Shown: positions 9,778 through 19,294 of the stretch, one piece after another
Position numbering within the stretch: the stretch's first letter is position 1
How the letters are laid out: every line of letters begins with the position of its first letter
Source: Aquisphaera giovannonii
GTDB taxonomy: Bacteria > Planctomycetota > Planctomycetia > Isosphaerales > Isosphaeraceae
Assembly (NCBI RefSeq): GCF_008087625.1
Contig: NZ_CP042997.1
Location: 8,246,001 to 8,310,000 of the forward strand
Direction: 5' to 3'
DNA: 64,000 nt
Program-made: the position numbers and the translations under genes
Notes under the pieces: generated by a model
Told to the model about the DNA's origin: nothing
Database searches by the model: none
The model's input: only the letters and a program-made list of their open reading frames with translations

Positions 9778-11547
9778 TCAGAACCTCGCTTCCACATAAT
9801 GCACCCCGGCCGTCCGCGGGCCGAACTCCAGGCGGCCTTCGAGCCTGCCGGGGCCGGCGGGCAACGACACGCCCGGCAACGTGCAGGCCGTCTCCCCCGC
9901 CCGAATCGGCCGGCGTTCGGTCACGCCGCCGCACGAGAAGACGGCGTCGCCGCCCTCCTTCGCGGGGGCGAACCGCATCGTGATCTCGCATCGCGTCGGG
10001 GCGACGACGTCCACCTCCCAGTGGCCGATGCCGTCCTTCGTCCAGCTCGCGCCCCGACCCCGCCAGTCCTGCCGCGTGAGCAGCACCGGGTTCTCCGAGG
10101 GGGAGCCGATGGCGATGCGCGGCGGCTCGGCGTAATTCCGGCCCCGGGTCACGTCGTCGAACCAGGCATCATACTCGGCCTTCATCCTCGCCACGCGGCC
10201 GGGCTCGCGGGCGGCCAGGTCGTGCTGCTCGAACGGGTCGTCCTTCATGTCGAACAGCTGGAAAGCGGCCTTGCCGTCCCACGACTCCCCGGCACCCCGC
10301 GCCTGGACGAGCTTCCAGTCCTGCGAACGCGCGGCGAACGCGCGGTAGCGTTCCGGGGCGTCGCCGCGGTGCCACTGGAAGAAGAGCGTCCGGTCGGGCC
10401 AGTCCGCGCGATCGCCCCGCAAGAGCGGAGCGAGGCTCCGGCCGTCGAACGCGACGCGATCCGGCTTCGGCACGCCGCAGAGGTCCAGGAGCGTGGGGGC
10501 CAGGTCGATCGCCGCGGCGACGCGGTCCACCTTCCGCCCCTGCTCCAGCCGGGCGGGCCAGCGGACGAAGCAGAACTGGTGGATGCCCCCCTCGTAGGTG
10601 GTCCCCTTCCAGCCCCGCAGGCCGGCGTTGAAGCCGTCGTGGTCCTGGCAACCGTTGTCCGAGAAGAGGACGACGATGGTGTCCCTCGCCAATCCCCGCT
10701 CGTCGAGCCTCGCCAGCAGCCGGCCGACGTTGTCGTCGATGTTCTCGATCATCCCGTACACCCGGCCGAGCATCCGCGGGTCGTGCTTCGCCGCCATCGG
10801 GTTCCCGGCCCGCGGATACCTCGCCGCGTCGAAATCCCCGGGCGCGTGCCTCTTCCCATATTCGTCCGGGACCTGGTGCGGGGAATGCGGTGCGTTGAAC
10901 GCCAGGTACGCGAAGAACGGCCCGCCGGCCTCCCGCCCGACGAACTCGACGGCCGCGTCGGTGATCACGTCGCTGACGTAGCCGCGGGTCTTCACCCATC
11001 GCCCGTTGCGGCGGAGCGTCGGGTTGAAATACGCCCCCCGTTCATCCACCGGGGCGGGCGGGTCCCCCGGCTGCGCGAGCCCGCCGCCGTTCAGGACGAG
11101 CGACTCCTGGAATCCCCGATCCATCGCCCGCATCGGGACGTTGTCGCCGAGGTGCCACTTGCCGAAGATGCCCGTCCGATATCCCGCCGCCGCGAGCATC
11201 TCCGCCAGGGTCGTCTCGTCGTGATGCATCATCGAACGGCCGAGGTAGGTGTCCGTGACCCCGGTCCGATAGTTGTACCTCCCCGTCATAAGGCAGGCCC
11301 TGGTCGGCGAGCACACGGGCATGACGTGGAATAGCGTCAACGAGACGCCCTGCGACGCCAGCCGGTCGATGTGCGGCGTCCGGATGACCGGATTGCCGGT
11401 CGCGCCCAGCTCGCCGAAGCCCTGGTCGTCCGTGACGATGAGGACGACGTTCGGCCGGCCTGACGCCTCCCCGGAGGCCGCGCACGGGCTGGACGCGGCC
11501 ACGATCGAGACGAGCGCCATCGCCGCGACGACGATTAAGGCCCTCAT
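9778..11547 (-). CDS. Secreted arylsulfatase-type sulfatase
   Basis: The 589-residue protein has a signal peptide (MRALIVVAAMALVSIVAA), the metal-binding aspartates in NVVLIVTDDQGFG (residues 33-45), and the sulfatase signature VCSPTRACLMTGR (C79), where the cysteine must be converted to formylglycine by an activating enzyme. Further family elements are GIFGKWHLGD, AFNAPHSPH and VLFSDNGCQDHDGF. The last 130 residues form an extra beta-rich domain. It should hydrolyse sulfate esters of polysaccharides or other sulfated compounds outside the cytoplasm. The ATG at 11547 has GGAGGG 8 bases upstream. Planctomycetes encode many such enzymes. Confidence 0.93.
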   Translation of the reverse strand: MRALIVVAAMALVSIVAASSPCAASGEASGRPNVVLIVTDDQGFGELGATGNPVIRTPHIDRLASQGVSLTLFHVMPVCSPTRACLMTGRYNYRTGVTDTYLGRSMMHHDETTLAEMLAAAGYRTGIFGKWHLGDNVPMRAMDRGFQESLVLNGGGLAQPGDPPAPVDERGAYFNPTLRRNGRWVKTRGYVSDVITDAAVEFVGREAGGPFFAYLAFNAPHSPHQVPDEYGKRHAPGDFDAARYPRAGNPMAAKHDPRMLGRVYGMIENIDDNVGRLLARLDERGLARDTIVVLFSDNGCQDHDGFNAGLRGWKGTTYEGGIHQFCFVRWPARLEQGRKVDRVAAAIDLAPTLLDLCGVPKPDRVAFDGRSLAPLLRGDRADWPDRTLFFQWHRGDAPERYRAFAARSQDWKLVQARGAGESWDGKAAFQLFDMKDDPFEQHDLAAREPGRVARMKAEYDAWFDDVTRGRNYAEPPRIAIGSPSENPVLLTRQDWRGRGASWTKDGIGHWEVDVVAPTRCEITMRFAPAKEGGDAVFSCGGVTERRPIRAGETACTLPGVSLPAGPGRLEGRLEFGPRTAGVHYVEARF

Positions 11548-11719
11548 GACGCGTCCCTCCACCCGCTGCAGCCGATACGTCCGCGTCGCCCGGGGCGGAC
11601 GCGTGTCCCACGCACGGCCGCACATTATCGGCCGATCGGGCGGGCCCAGCAACTCCCTCGCCGGGCCGGGCTGCACGTTGCTCTGGGAGGCCTGCCCCGC
11701 GGCACCTTGGGCCGCGGGG

Positions 11720-14626
11720 CTAGCGCAGGGCGGGCGTCCCGGCTTTGGGACGACGCGGCAACGCCTGGAGGATCCGCAAGAATTCCGCCGTGCCCGCCAG
11801 CGGGGCGAGGTCGGGGTCGTCCGCGATGTTGTCGGGGGCGAGGCCGGCCTGGAGGGCGCGTTCCAGGAACCGGATCGACAGCGTTCTGTACCGCGCCTCG
11901 GCCCGGCCCCTCGACAGGATCGACATGGCACAGGCCGCGTTGTAGAGCCCCTGCGGCGTGGGGACGCGCAGCAACCGGTCCACGTCGGCCTCGGCGCCGG
12001 GGTCGTTCAGATGGGCCCTGATGAGCGCGCGGAGCTGCAGGGCGTCCCCGAAATCCGGATCGATGGCCAGCGCGCGTTCCGCCTCGGCGAGCGCGGCCCG
12101 CTGGTCCCGGGGCCGGGCCAGGTGGGCCCTGCCGAGGTAGGCGCGTGCGTTCTTCGGGTCGAGCTCGAGGGCCCGGCCGAAATCGGCCGCCGCACCGGCC
12201 GGATCCCGTTGCAGCCGGGAGAAGCCCCGCGCGACCAGCGGCGTCGGGTCGCCGGGCGACTGCGCGATCAGCTCGGAGAAGGCGGCCTCGGATTCGGCAT
12301 GGCGTCCGAGGCGAGAGAGCGACTCGGCTCGCGCGGCCCTCGCGGCGGGACCGACGACGTCCGAGGCGACCGCCCGATCGAGGTCGACGAGCGCCCTGTC
12401 CGGATGCCCCAGCTCGAGGAGGGCGAGGCCGCGATCCACCCGCGCCTCGGCGAGCCCCGGGTCGAGCCGGAGCGCCTGGTCGTACGCCGTCACCGCCTCC
12501 GTGAGTCGCCCGCATCGCGCGAGGCAGAGGCCCCGGTTCAGGTAAGGCCAGGCCAGCTGCGGGACCAGCGCCGTGCAGATGGCGAAGTCGCCGGCGGCGT
12601 CGGAGTTCCTGCCCTGGTCGCTGTGGCAGATCCCGAGGGCGAACCACGCCCAGAACTGGCGCGGGTCGAGGGCCACGGCGCGGCTCAGGAGGGGCTCGGC
12701 GCGATCGCCCTGGCGCTGGGCCAGGAGGGACGTGCCCAGCAGGTAATGATCCCGGGCGTTGCGAACGCGGATGCGCCCGCCACGGCGTCGATCCCGCTCG
12801 GCGTCGACCGGGCGCCCGATCGCGGCGAGCAGCCGCGCCCGATCCTGATAGAACGCGGACGGCAGGTGCCGGTCGATCGACCGCATGCACCCGAGCCGAT
12901 CCAGTGCCCACAGGTAAGTCTCGCCGCGCCTCGGAGCCGGCTCCGACTGCTCCGCGAGGGCGATCCGAGCCCGGACTTCCAGCAGGATCAGCTCCGCGAG
13001 GTCGCTCCGCAGCGAGGCCTGCTCCGGCCCGGGCAGCTCCTGGAAAGCCGGGGCCGAGACCTTGAGGCGACCGTCCTCGTCGAGATAGGGGGCCATCGCC
13101 GAGCGGGCCACCTCGAGCCCACGCATCAGGTGGCCGGTCGATCCGTCATGAGCCGTGTTCAGGAGCAGCTGGGACTTCTGGAAATCCTCGCGGAACCTCA
13201 GGTGCCCCAGGATGGCCCGGTCCCGCCGTCCATCGCTCAGGGCGACCCAGATCATCGAGCAGGCCAGGACCAGGCAGATCGTCGCCACGAAGGCCATCGT
13301 CGCGGAGCTGGCGAGGGTGGGGTGGCGTCGCCTCCACTTGGCGCCACGCTCCAGGAGCGAGGGTTCGCGGGCGTGCCTCAGCGGCAGGTTGGACAGGTGG
13401 CGATCGATGTCCTCCTGGAGCTCGCGGGCGTCCCGGTAGCGCCGCGCCGGATCGGGCTCGAGGCAATGCCGGATGATGGATTCGACGGCGGGCGTGACGG
13501 CCTTGTTCCAGCACCGGACCGGCGGGCTGGGGGCCTTTCGACTGGCGATCACGCCGTCGACGATCCCACGGGAGGAGCCCCGCGACAGGGGGAGGTGCCT
13601 TCGCCTCGTCAGGAGCTCGAAGAGCATGACTCCCAGCGAATAGATGTCGCTCCGCCCGTCCACCTCGCCGGTCTTGGACTGGAAGGCGTCGAGCTGCTCC
13701 GGCGACATGTAGAGGACGGTCCCGCCCGGCGGCGTGGGGGCGCCCGCTTGCTTCAGGTCCATCGAGAGGTTCAGGTCCAGCAACATCGGCTGGCCTTCGT
13801 CGGTGAGCAGCACGTTCGCCGGCTTCAGGTCCAGGTGCAGGATGCGCCTCTCGTGGGCATGCGCCAGCCCGCTCGCGAGGCGGGAGCCCACCCAGAGCAC
13901 GGCCTCGACGTAGGTGAGGCCCTTGAGGTAGTCCAGGGTGTCATCCGAGAGGGAGGGGCCCGCCTGCGCGGCGTCCCCGGCCGCGTCGCCCCGGTCGGGA
14001 TCCGAAACCCGGGGGGCCGGCGCCGCGTCCATCTCGGGTCGCGACGCCGAGTCCGAACGCCCGTCGGACCGATTCTCGATCAGCGAGCTGATGAGGCCGA
14101 AGCCCGTCTCCGGGAGCTTGTCCTGGCTCCGGATGTGCTCCCCCACGTCGTCGAGCGTCGTGGCGCCGAAATACGGCATGCAGACGACCTGATGCGACGG
14201 GGTCACGTGGATCGAATAGATGGGCACGATGTTCGTATGCTGGAGCTGGGCGAGGATCCGCGGCTCGTCGTCGCGCCGACTCGTCACCTTGAGGACGACG
14301 AGGCGGTCCGCCAGCTCCGCCTGCCGGGCCAGGTAGACGACCCCGAAGGCGCCCTTGCCCAGCACCTTGAGGAGCTGGAATCCCAGGAAGTCCGAGCCCA
14401 CCCGAGGCAGACCGGCTCGCTCCTGGGGGGACGGATCGGATGGCGCGGGTCCGGGGGCCGCGTGCCGCAGGGTCGCGGCGTCCTCCTCGTCCTCCATCCC
14501 GGCGGGGTCAAGGCGGTGGCCGCCGATGGCCCGGCTTCCGCCCGATCCGGCGCGCGATCGGTCCGACTTCGCCGCGTCCCCGATGGCGGCCATGGGCCCA
14601 GGCCCGTCGATCTCGTCCTTCGGCAT
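11720..14626 (-). CDS. Membrane Ser/Thr protein kinase with C-terminal TPR repeats, atypical active site
   Basis: The 968-residue protein has a disordered N terminus, a protein-kinase domain (about residues 82-410), one transmembrane helix (about 441-463) and a long tetratricopeptide region (PELAWPYLNRGLCLARCGRL-type repeats). The glycine loop is LGKGAFGVV (89-97), lysine K113 is in VVLKV, and the catalytic loop reads HLDLKPAN (264-271) instead of HRD. The DFG motif is DLN (284-286). A 60-residue low-complexity insert (170-228) splits the kinase lobes. The ATG at 14626 has GGAGAGGG upstream. Kinase activity is likely but the altered motifs leave room for a pseudokinase. Confidence 0.85.
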   Translation of the reverse strand: MPKDEIDGPGPMAAIGDAAKSDRSRAGSGGSRAIGGHRLDPAGMEDEEDAATLRHAAPGPAPSDPSPQERAGLPRVGSDFLGFQLLKVLGKGAFGVVYLARQAELADRLVVLKVTSRRDDEPRILAQLQHTNIVPIYSIHVTPSHQVVCMPYFGATTLDDVGEHIRSQDKLPETGFGLISSLIENRSDGRSDSASRPEMDAAPAPRVSDPDRGDAAGDAAQAGPSLSDDTLDYLKGLTYVEAVLWVGSRLASGLAHAHERRILHLDLKPANVLLTDEGQPMLLDLNLSMDLKQAGAPTPPGGTVLYMSPEQLDAFQSKTGEVDGRSDIYSLGVMLFELLTRRRHLPLSRGSSRGIVDGVIASRKAPSPPVRCWNKAVTPAVESIIRHCLEPDPARRYRDARELQEDIDRHLSNLPLRHAREPSLLERGAKWRRRHPTLASSATMAFVATICLVLACSMIWVALSDGRRDRAILGHLRFREDFQKSQLLLNTAHDGSTGHLMRGLEVARSAMAPYLDEDGRLKVSAPAFQELPGPEQASLRSDLAELILLEVRARIALAEQSEPAPRRGETYLWALDRLGCMRSIDRHLPSAFYQDRARLLAAIGRPVDAERDRRRGGRIRVRNARDHYLLGTSLLAQRQGDRAEPLLSRAVALDPRQFWAWFALGICHSDQGRNSDAAGDFAICTALVPQLAWPYLNRGLCLARCGRLTEAVTAYDQALRLDPGLAEARVDRGLALLELGHPDRALVDLDRAVASDVVGPAARAARAESLSRLGRHAESEAAFSELIAQSPGDPTPLVARGFSRLQRDPAGAAADFGRALELDPKNARAYLGRAHLARPRDQRAALAEAERALAIDPDFGDALQLRALIRAHLNDPGAEADVDRLLRVPTPQGLYNAACAMSILSRGRAEARYRTLSIRFLERALQAGLAPDNIADDPDLAPLAGTAEFLRILQALPRRPKAGTPALR

Positions 14627-14757
14627 TGGCTTCGCAACCCTCTCCAGAATCCCGCGATCCCGAGTCGACTGGCCCGTCGACCGGCGCTGCCTCGCCGCGC
14701 CGCATCCGCGCCGATCCTCCCGCCGCGATGGCCCTCGTCCCGCGGGCCCCGGAGGCT

Positions 14758-17313
14758 TCATCCGGCTCGGTTCCGAGAGCCGAGATAGAGCGCCAGCCTG
14801 GTCCGGTCCCAGGCCAGGCTCGCGTCCGGCGCGGTCGGAGGCAATGCAAGGCGGGGATTCGCGCGGCCCTTCGCCCACCTGACGACGCAACGGCACCCCT
14901 GCGCGATCGCCACGACGGAGACGACCACGAGGTGGGGAGCGAATCCGCCCGGCGATCCGCCGTCGTCGGACGATTCGTCGGCCCCGATTGCCGGGGTCGG
15001 ATCCGACCCGGCCTCCGGGGTCGCGAGGCCGCCGTCGCTCATCCGGCCCTGGATCCGGACGGCATCCCTCGACGATCCGCGTCGGAGCCCGGCCCACTCG
15101 AGGAGGGACCTCCCCTGCCGGGCGGCCCACCAAGGGATGCCCGCGAACGAGTCGATCGCCCCGCGGACGTCGAGGGAGGCCAGGGACGGCGCGATCGTCG
15201 CGGTCGCGGTCTCCCCGTATGCGCGATCCGCGAGGCCCGCATCGCCCCACGAGAGCCTCGCGGGGCCGAGCGGCCAGGCGTTCAGCGACTGGCCGGGCAG
15301 GGCGCCGCGGAGATCCACCGTGGCCGAGGCGGGTGCGGCCCCTTGTCCCGAGGCGTCCGGGGTCGGGCTCGCGAGGGACGGGCGCCCCGCGAGATCGCCC
15401 CCGGCGCCGATGAACGTCGTCGTGGCCGACGGCGAGCCTTGGCTCGGGATGCTCCGGACCGCCCTGGGCTCGACGGGCGGCGGGGAACTCCCGGCCAGAG
15501 GGGCGGGGCCGATTCGCCCCGCGTCGGGCGGCCCGGGGAGCGGCCCGAGTCCGACGGCCAAGCCAGGAGCCGCAGGCGTATCCGCCGGCGTATCCTCCGG
15601 CGCCGTCCGTGCGATCAGGCGGAGGGAGAGCCCGGGGCCCTGGCCCACGCCGTTGGCCAGCAGCACCTCGAACGGATCCGAGGCGAGGCCGAAGGTCACC
15701 GTGACCCCGGAGGAATGGGCCGTCGGCCCCTGGAGCCGGATCGTGTACACGCCGGGCGAGAGCTGCGTGTCGTTGGTATCCGCGGCCGAGAGGTCCTCGT
15801 TGACGCCCTGGCCCTGGAGCCGGACGACGGCGGGACCACCCCCGGGGCCGAGGCGGAAGACATAGAGGCCCGGCACCGTCACGACGAATCGGTACGAGTC
15901 GGCCTGACTCGCGGCCCGCGAGAGGTCGATCGAGACCCCGTCGATCGCGGCCTGCGGGAGCATCGCGCCGAGATCCCCCGGAGCCCGCGGCCCCTGTCGC
16001 GCGGGCACGTCGAATTGCCCCAGCTCCCCGGGCGGCAGCCCCGAGGCCACGGGCGAGAGGCCCGCGAGATCGGTCAGGCCCTGCCGGTCCGGCAGCCGGA
16101 CGGCGTAGTGCCCCGGCGGGAGGGGGCGGTCGAACAGGTAGGTGATCCTGGCGTCCTCCTCGGGATAGGACAGGGCGCGGACTGGCCAGGCATGCCCCGT
16201 GCCGTCGACCACCTCGATCCCGTGGTCCAACGTCCACTGCCGATCGCCCAGCTGGGACGTCCCGGCGATGACGCGCGAGAACGCCAGGGTCAGGCCGGTC
16301 GGCGCCGGATCGATCGGGTCGGCATGGTCGAGGGTCAGGCCGAGGACCGCCGGTGGGCTGTCCACCGCGTCGGCGACGACGTGGAGGGTGAAGAGGCCGC
16401 CGGGTTGGGCCTGGGTCACCGTCTCGTACGATCCCCCGAGAGGATCGTACCCGCCCGGGAGGTCCGGCAGGTTGCCGACCCCGGAGACGCCGATGTAGTA
16501 GGTCCCGGGCTGGAGTCCGGCGAAGAGGAAAGGATCCTTCGGCGCGTCCGGACGCCCCGCGTCCTGGCTGGAGATCAGGCGGCCCCCCTCGTCGAACAGG
16601 GCGAGGGCCGAATCCAGGGCACCGCCGTCCCGCTGCGCCGTCGATTCGACGCCGAGCCTCCAGAAGTGGCCCGCCGCGAGCTCAACCCGATACAAGGCCA
16701 CCGAGGTGGACGGCGAGCCGAAGTCCAGCGACCCGACGACATCCGTGGGAGCCGATCCGGGCGTCCCCAGCTCGGTCGCGTCCGAGAGCCGGAGGCGCGG
16801 CGAGGTCACCTCGAATTCGCCGAGCACGAGGTCGGTGACGCCGTCGGTCAGGTAGTTGCCGTCGAGGTCCATGATCGACGACGAGCCGGGGACCCAGAGG
16901 CGATAGCGCCCCGGCGACAGCTGGACATCGAGGGGGACGGTGAGCCGAGTCGCCGAGGGGTCGACGACGATCGGGGGCAGGCTCGCCGCCCAGACGTAGT
17001 TGCCGGCGTCGTCCAGGCGCACGAGGACGACGTCCGATTGCACGGTGTCCGGGAAGACCGGCCGATTGAACTCGAGGACGAGGGAGTCCGGCGAGGAGGT
17101 CAGGACCGCGCCGTCGGCCGGCGTGACCGGGCGCAGCGTCAGGGCGACGTCGGCCGGGGGCGTCGGATCCGCGGCCGGCTGGTAGGAGGGCACGGACGCG
17201 GGCAGGTCGACCGGGTCGATCCCTCCCGACAGGGCGAGCCGTCGTTCGAGCGGGTCGAGCCGCGGACGCCTGCGAGGGCTCGGGCGGCGGGCTGCGTTGG
17301 GGCTGCGGGACAT
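14758..17313 (-). CDS. Large surface protein with Ig-like/beta-sandwich domains and planctomycete N-terminal motif
   Basis: The 851-residue protein starts with an Arg/Pro-rich stretch and the motif RLDPLERRLALSGG (about residues 19-32), shared in form with three other surface proteins of this window. Several beta-sandwich modules follow: Big/Ig-like domains (VTPADGAVLTSSPDSLVLEF; LTLAFSRVI), and PPC-like repeats (GLQPGTYYIGVSGVG; LSPGVYTIRLQG; ADSYRFVVTVPGLYVFRL). The C-terminal 150 residues contain a hydrophobic stretch (APHLVVVSVVAIAQG) that may anchor it. No enzyme motif is seen. It lies between the protease and the kinase genes, all on one strand. Function, possibly a cell-surface adhesin, is inferred. 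Confidence 0.8.
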   Translation of the reverse strand: MSRSPNAARRPSPRRRPRLDPLERRLALSGGIDPVDLPASVPSYQPAADPTPPADVALTLRPVTPADGAVLTSSPDSLVLEFNRPVFPDTVQSDVVLVRLDDAGNYVWAASLPPIVVDPSATRLTVPLDVQLSPGRYRLWVPGSSSIMDLDGNYLTDGVTDLVLGEFEVTSPRLRLSDATELGTPGSAPTDVVGSLDFGSPSTSVALYRVELAAGHFWRLGVESTAQRDGGALDSALALFDEGGRLISSQDAGRPDAPKDPFLFAGLQPGTYYIGVSGVGNLPDLPGGYDPLGGSYETVTQAQPGGLFTLHVVADAVDSPPAVLGLTLDHADPIDPAPTGLTLAFSRVIAGTSQLGDRQWTLDHGIEVVDGTGHAWPVRALSYPEEDARITYLFDRPLPPGHYAVRLPDRQGLTDLAGLSPVASGLPPGELGQFDVPARQGPRAPGDLGAMLPQAAIDGVSIDLSRAASQADSYRFVVTVPGLYVFRLGPGGGPAVVRLQGQGVNEDLSAADTNDTQLSPGVYTIRLQGPTAHSSGVTVTFGLASDPFEVLLANGVGQGPGLSLRLIARTAPEDTPADTPAAPGLAVGLGPLPGPPDAGRIGPAPLAGSSPPPVEPRAVRSIPSQGSPSATTTFIGAGGDLAGRPSLASPTPDASGQGAAPASATVDLRGALPGQSLNAWPLGPARLSWGDAGLADRAYGETATATIAPSLASLDVRGAIDSFAGIPWWAARQGRSLLEWAGLRRGSSRDAVRIQGRMSDGGLATPEAGSDPTPAIGADESSDDGGSPGGFAPHLVVVSVVAIAQGCRCVVRWAKGRANPRLALPPTAPDASLAWDRTRLALYLGSRNRAG

Positions 17314-17475
17314 TCGTCTGGCTCCGGAACCGATCCCGAAGCGATGCGCGACAGGCGGCCAGGCGGTCGACTCGGGGCGGCTGGCTCTCGACCGCCCCGC
17401 CCGCGGAGGCGGGCACGCGCCCGGTCCACCGCGGCACCGGGTCGCCCCGCCTCATGCCACCTCGGACCGGAGCGA

Positions 17476-19170
17476 TTACGCTCCCGTCGCGATGGCGAGG
17501 TCGACAATCTGCGCTGGCCTCGTGTCGGACGCTTGCTTCTTGGGCCGGGTCAGGGTCATGAAAGGGAGGTTGAGGTCGTTGGTCTGGTTGAGGAAGTCGA
17601 TCGTCGTGATCAGGCTGAGACCCTCCGCCGGCGCCTGCACGGGCATGGCCGCGGGTCTGGCCGGTCGCGCGGACCACCACAGCGGGGCCCAGGGGGCGGC
17701 GGCGTCGGCCGCCCGAGGCCGGCGGGGGACGCCCGCGGACGGGTCGATCATCAGGGCATCGCCCTGCCCGGTGAGGTCGCCGACGGAGATCGTCGTGCCG
17801 TCGGTCGACGAGCCGTCGCCCGTCGTCCCGCCACCTCCGTCCGACGAGCCGGCGGCCGTGTCCGACGAATCCCCGCCCGTGTCGTTCGGGCCGACCACCC
17901 CGGCATCCTCGCTCACGGTGGCGTCGTCGTCGTTGTAGACCCAGAACGTCGGGATGCCCGGGATGACCGAGGCGTCGTCCTGGGGTGGCGCGGAGTCGTC
18001 GGCGGGGTCCGTCGACTCGTTCATGGTGCCGCCGCCGCGATCGGCCGTCTCCGCCATCGTGGTGTTGGGGGACGTGACGGGGGGCTGCTGTAGGGACCCG
18101 AAGTTCACCTGGAGGCCGTAGGCACCGAAGCCCGCGTCGCCCGTGGTCGAGCCCTGGGCGCGGATGTCGAAGACCTGGCCGGGCACCACCCCGTTGATCG
18201 TCACCGCGACGGTGTCGCCCATGTTGTAGGAGACCTTCTGCCCCAGCATCGTGGTCCCGGCCCCGTTGTACACCGAGAGCGTCGGGGCGAGCAGGCTGAG
18301 GTTCGTGGACTGCATCCGGACGACCATCGTCCCCGTGGTCGACGCGGGCGCGGTGACCTTGTACCAATCGACGTCGTTGACGCCGATCATGATCGGCGTC
18401 GTCGAGTCCAGCGCGGAGAGGGTGAGCTGCCCGTTGGAGTACAGGTACGAGCTGATGTCGTCGGCGGAGCGGCTCGAGTCGTTGGCCCCGTTCGCGTCGA
18501 AGAAGTCGTTCTGGCGGGAGTTGTAGATGGTCCGGATGCCGTTGGTGTCGTCGGCGTCCACGGCCTGCTTGGTGGTGACGTAAGTCGGGTACATCGCGGC
18601 CGCCGAGTCCGTGGTGTGCCCCATGCCCAGCGCGTGGCCGAACTCGTGGATGGCCACGGTCTCCAAATCGACCGTCGTCCCGTTGATCTGCCACAACTGC
18701 GTCGTGTTGAAGAACATGTCGCCGGCGTTGGTCCCCCCGTTGGCGGGCGGGGCGAGGTAGGCGAACGCCAGGATGTTGCCCGCCATGGCATAGCCGCCGA
18801 TCCGGATGTCGCCGAACCGAGGGTCGCTCTGCTGGTTGCCGGAGGTGCCGAGGGGTGCACCGTTGTCGGGCACCAGCGAGAAGTTGACATTCGCGACCTT
18901 CTGCCAGACGGTCGCCGCCTTGGCGAACTGCGCCTTCCAGTCGGCCGTCGCGAAGCGTGCGTTGAGGGTCGCCTGGAGGTTGCTCGGGACCCCGCCGATG
19001 CTCGTGCCGTCGGGCACGAAGCTGTAGGTGATGAGCTTGGGCTTGGCCCACTGCGTGGACGTCGTCGCATACAGCAGGAACCGGTCCTCGAGCCCCTCCA
19101 GGAGCGGGCGGACGGCCCTGAACCCGGGCTCGCGGCGAGAAAGACGGCCTCGTCTCCGATCACGCATCAT
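17476..19170 (-). CDS. Secreted matrixin-like zinc metalloprotease
   Basis: The 564-residue protein begins with an Arg-rich segment and the motif PLLEGLEDRFLLYA (residues 22-35). A metzincin catalytic domain follows: HEFGHALGMGH (175-185) supplies the three zinc histidines, and AAMYP (191-195) the Met-turn. Then come a PPC-like beta domain and an acidic Asp/Ser/Gly-rich linker (about 385-455). The final 45 residues (LSLITTIDFLNQTNDLNLPF) have no recognised role. The ATG at 19170 has GAGGAG about 6 bases upstream. It should cleave extracellular proteins. It is followed by the Ig-like surface protein 162 bp downstream, and may process surface proteins, which is inference. Confidence 0.88.
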   Translation of the reverse strand: MMRDRRRGRLSRREPGFRAVRPLLEGLEDRFLLYATTSTQWAKPKLITYSFVPDGTSIGGVPSNLQATLNARFATADWKAQFAKAATVWQKVANVNFSLVPDNGAPLGTSGNQQSDPRFGDIRIGGYAMAGNILAFAYLAPPANGGTNAGDMFFNTTQLWQINGTTVDLETVAIHEFGHALGMGHTTDSAAAMYPTYVTTKQAVDADDTNGIRTIYNSRQNDFFDANGANDSSRSADDISSYLYSNGQLTLSALDSTTPIMIGVNDVDWYKVTAPASTTGTMVVRMQSTNLSLLAPTLSVYNGAGTTMLGQKVSYNMGDTVAVTINGVVPGQVFDIRAQGSTTGDAGFGAYGLQVNFGSLQQPPVTSPNTTMAETADRGGGTMNESTDPADDSAPPQDDASVIPGIPTFWVYNDDDATVSEDAGVVGPNDTGGDSSDTAAGSSDGGGGTTGDGSSTDGTTISVGDLTGQGDALMIDPSAGVPRRPRAADAAAPWAPLWWSARPARPAAMPVQAPAEGLSLITTIDFLNQTNDLNLPFMTLTRPKKQASDTRPAQIVDLAIATGA

Positions 19171-19294
19171 CGCGGTCTCCTCTCGATCGCACGAACGCTG
19201 CAATCCCTGATGCCGAAATCACGAAATCCCTCGCGGCGCGGGCCCCGACCGCCGCGGGCGAATGTCCGCGGCGACGGTGCGGCTCTGGCATGTC

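Noticed and set aside
14627-16237. N-terminal extension of the TPR kinase by over 500 codons
   Set aside because: The extension is antisense-like, overlaps the Ig-like protein gene in another frame, and the kinase start at 14626 has a ribosome binding site.
14440-18093. Long plus-strand open frame of about 1,200 codons
   Set aside because: It crosses three minus-strand genes with clear motifs and has an Arg-rich shadow composition.
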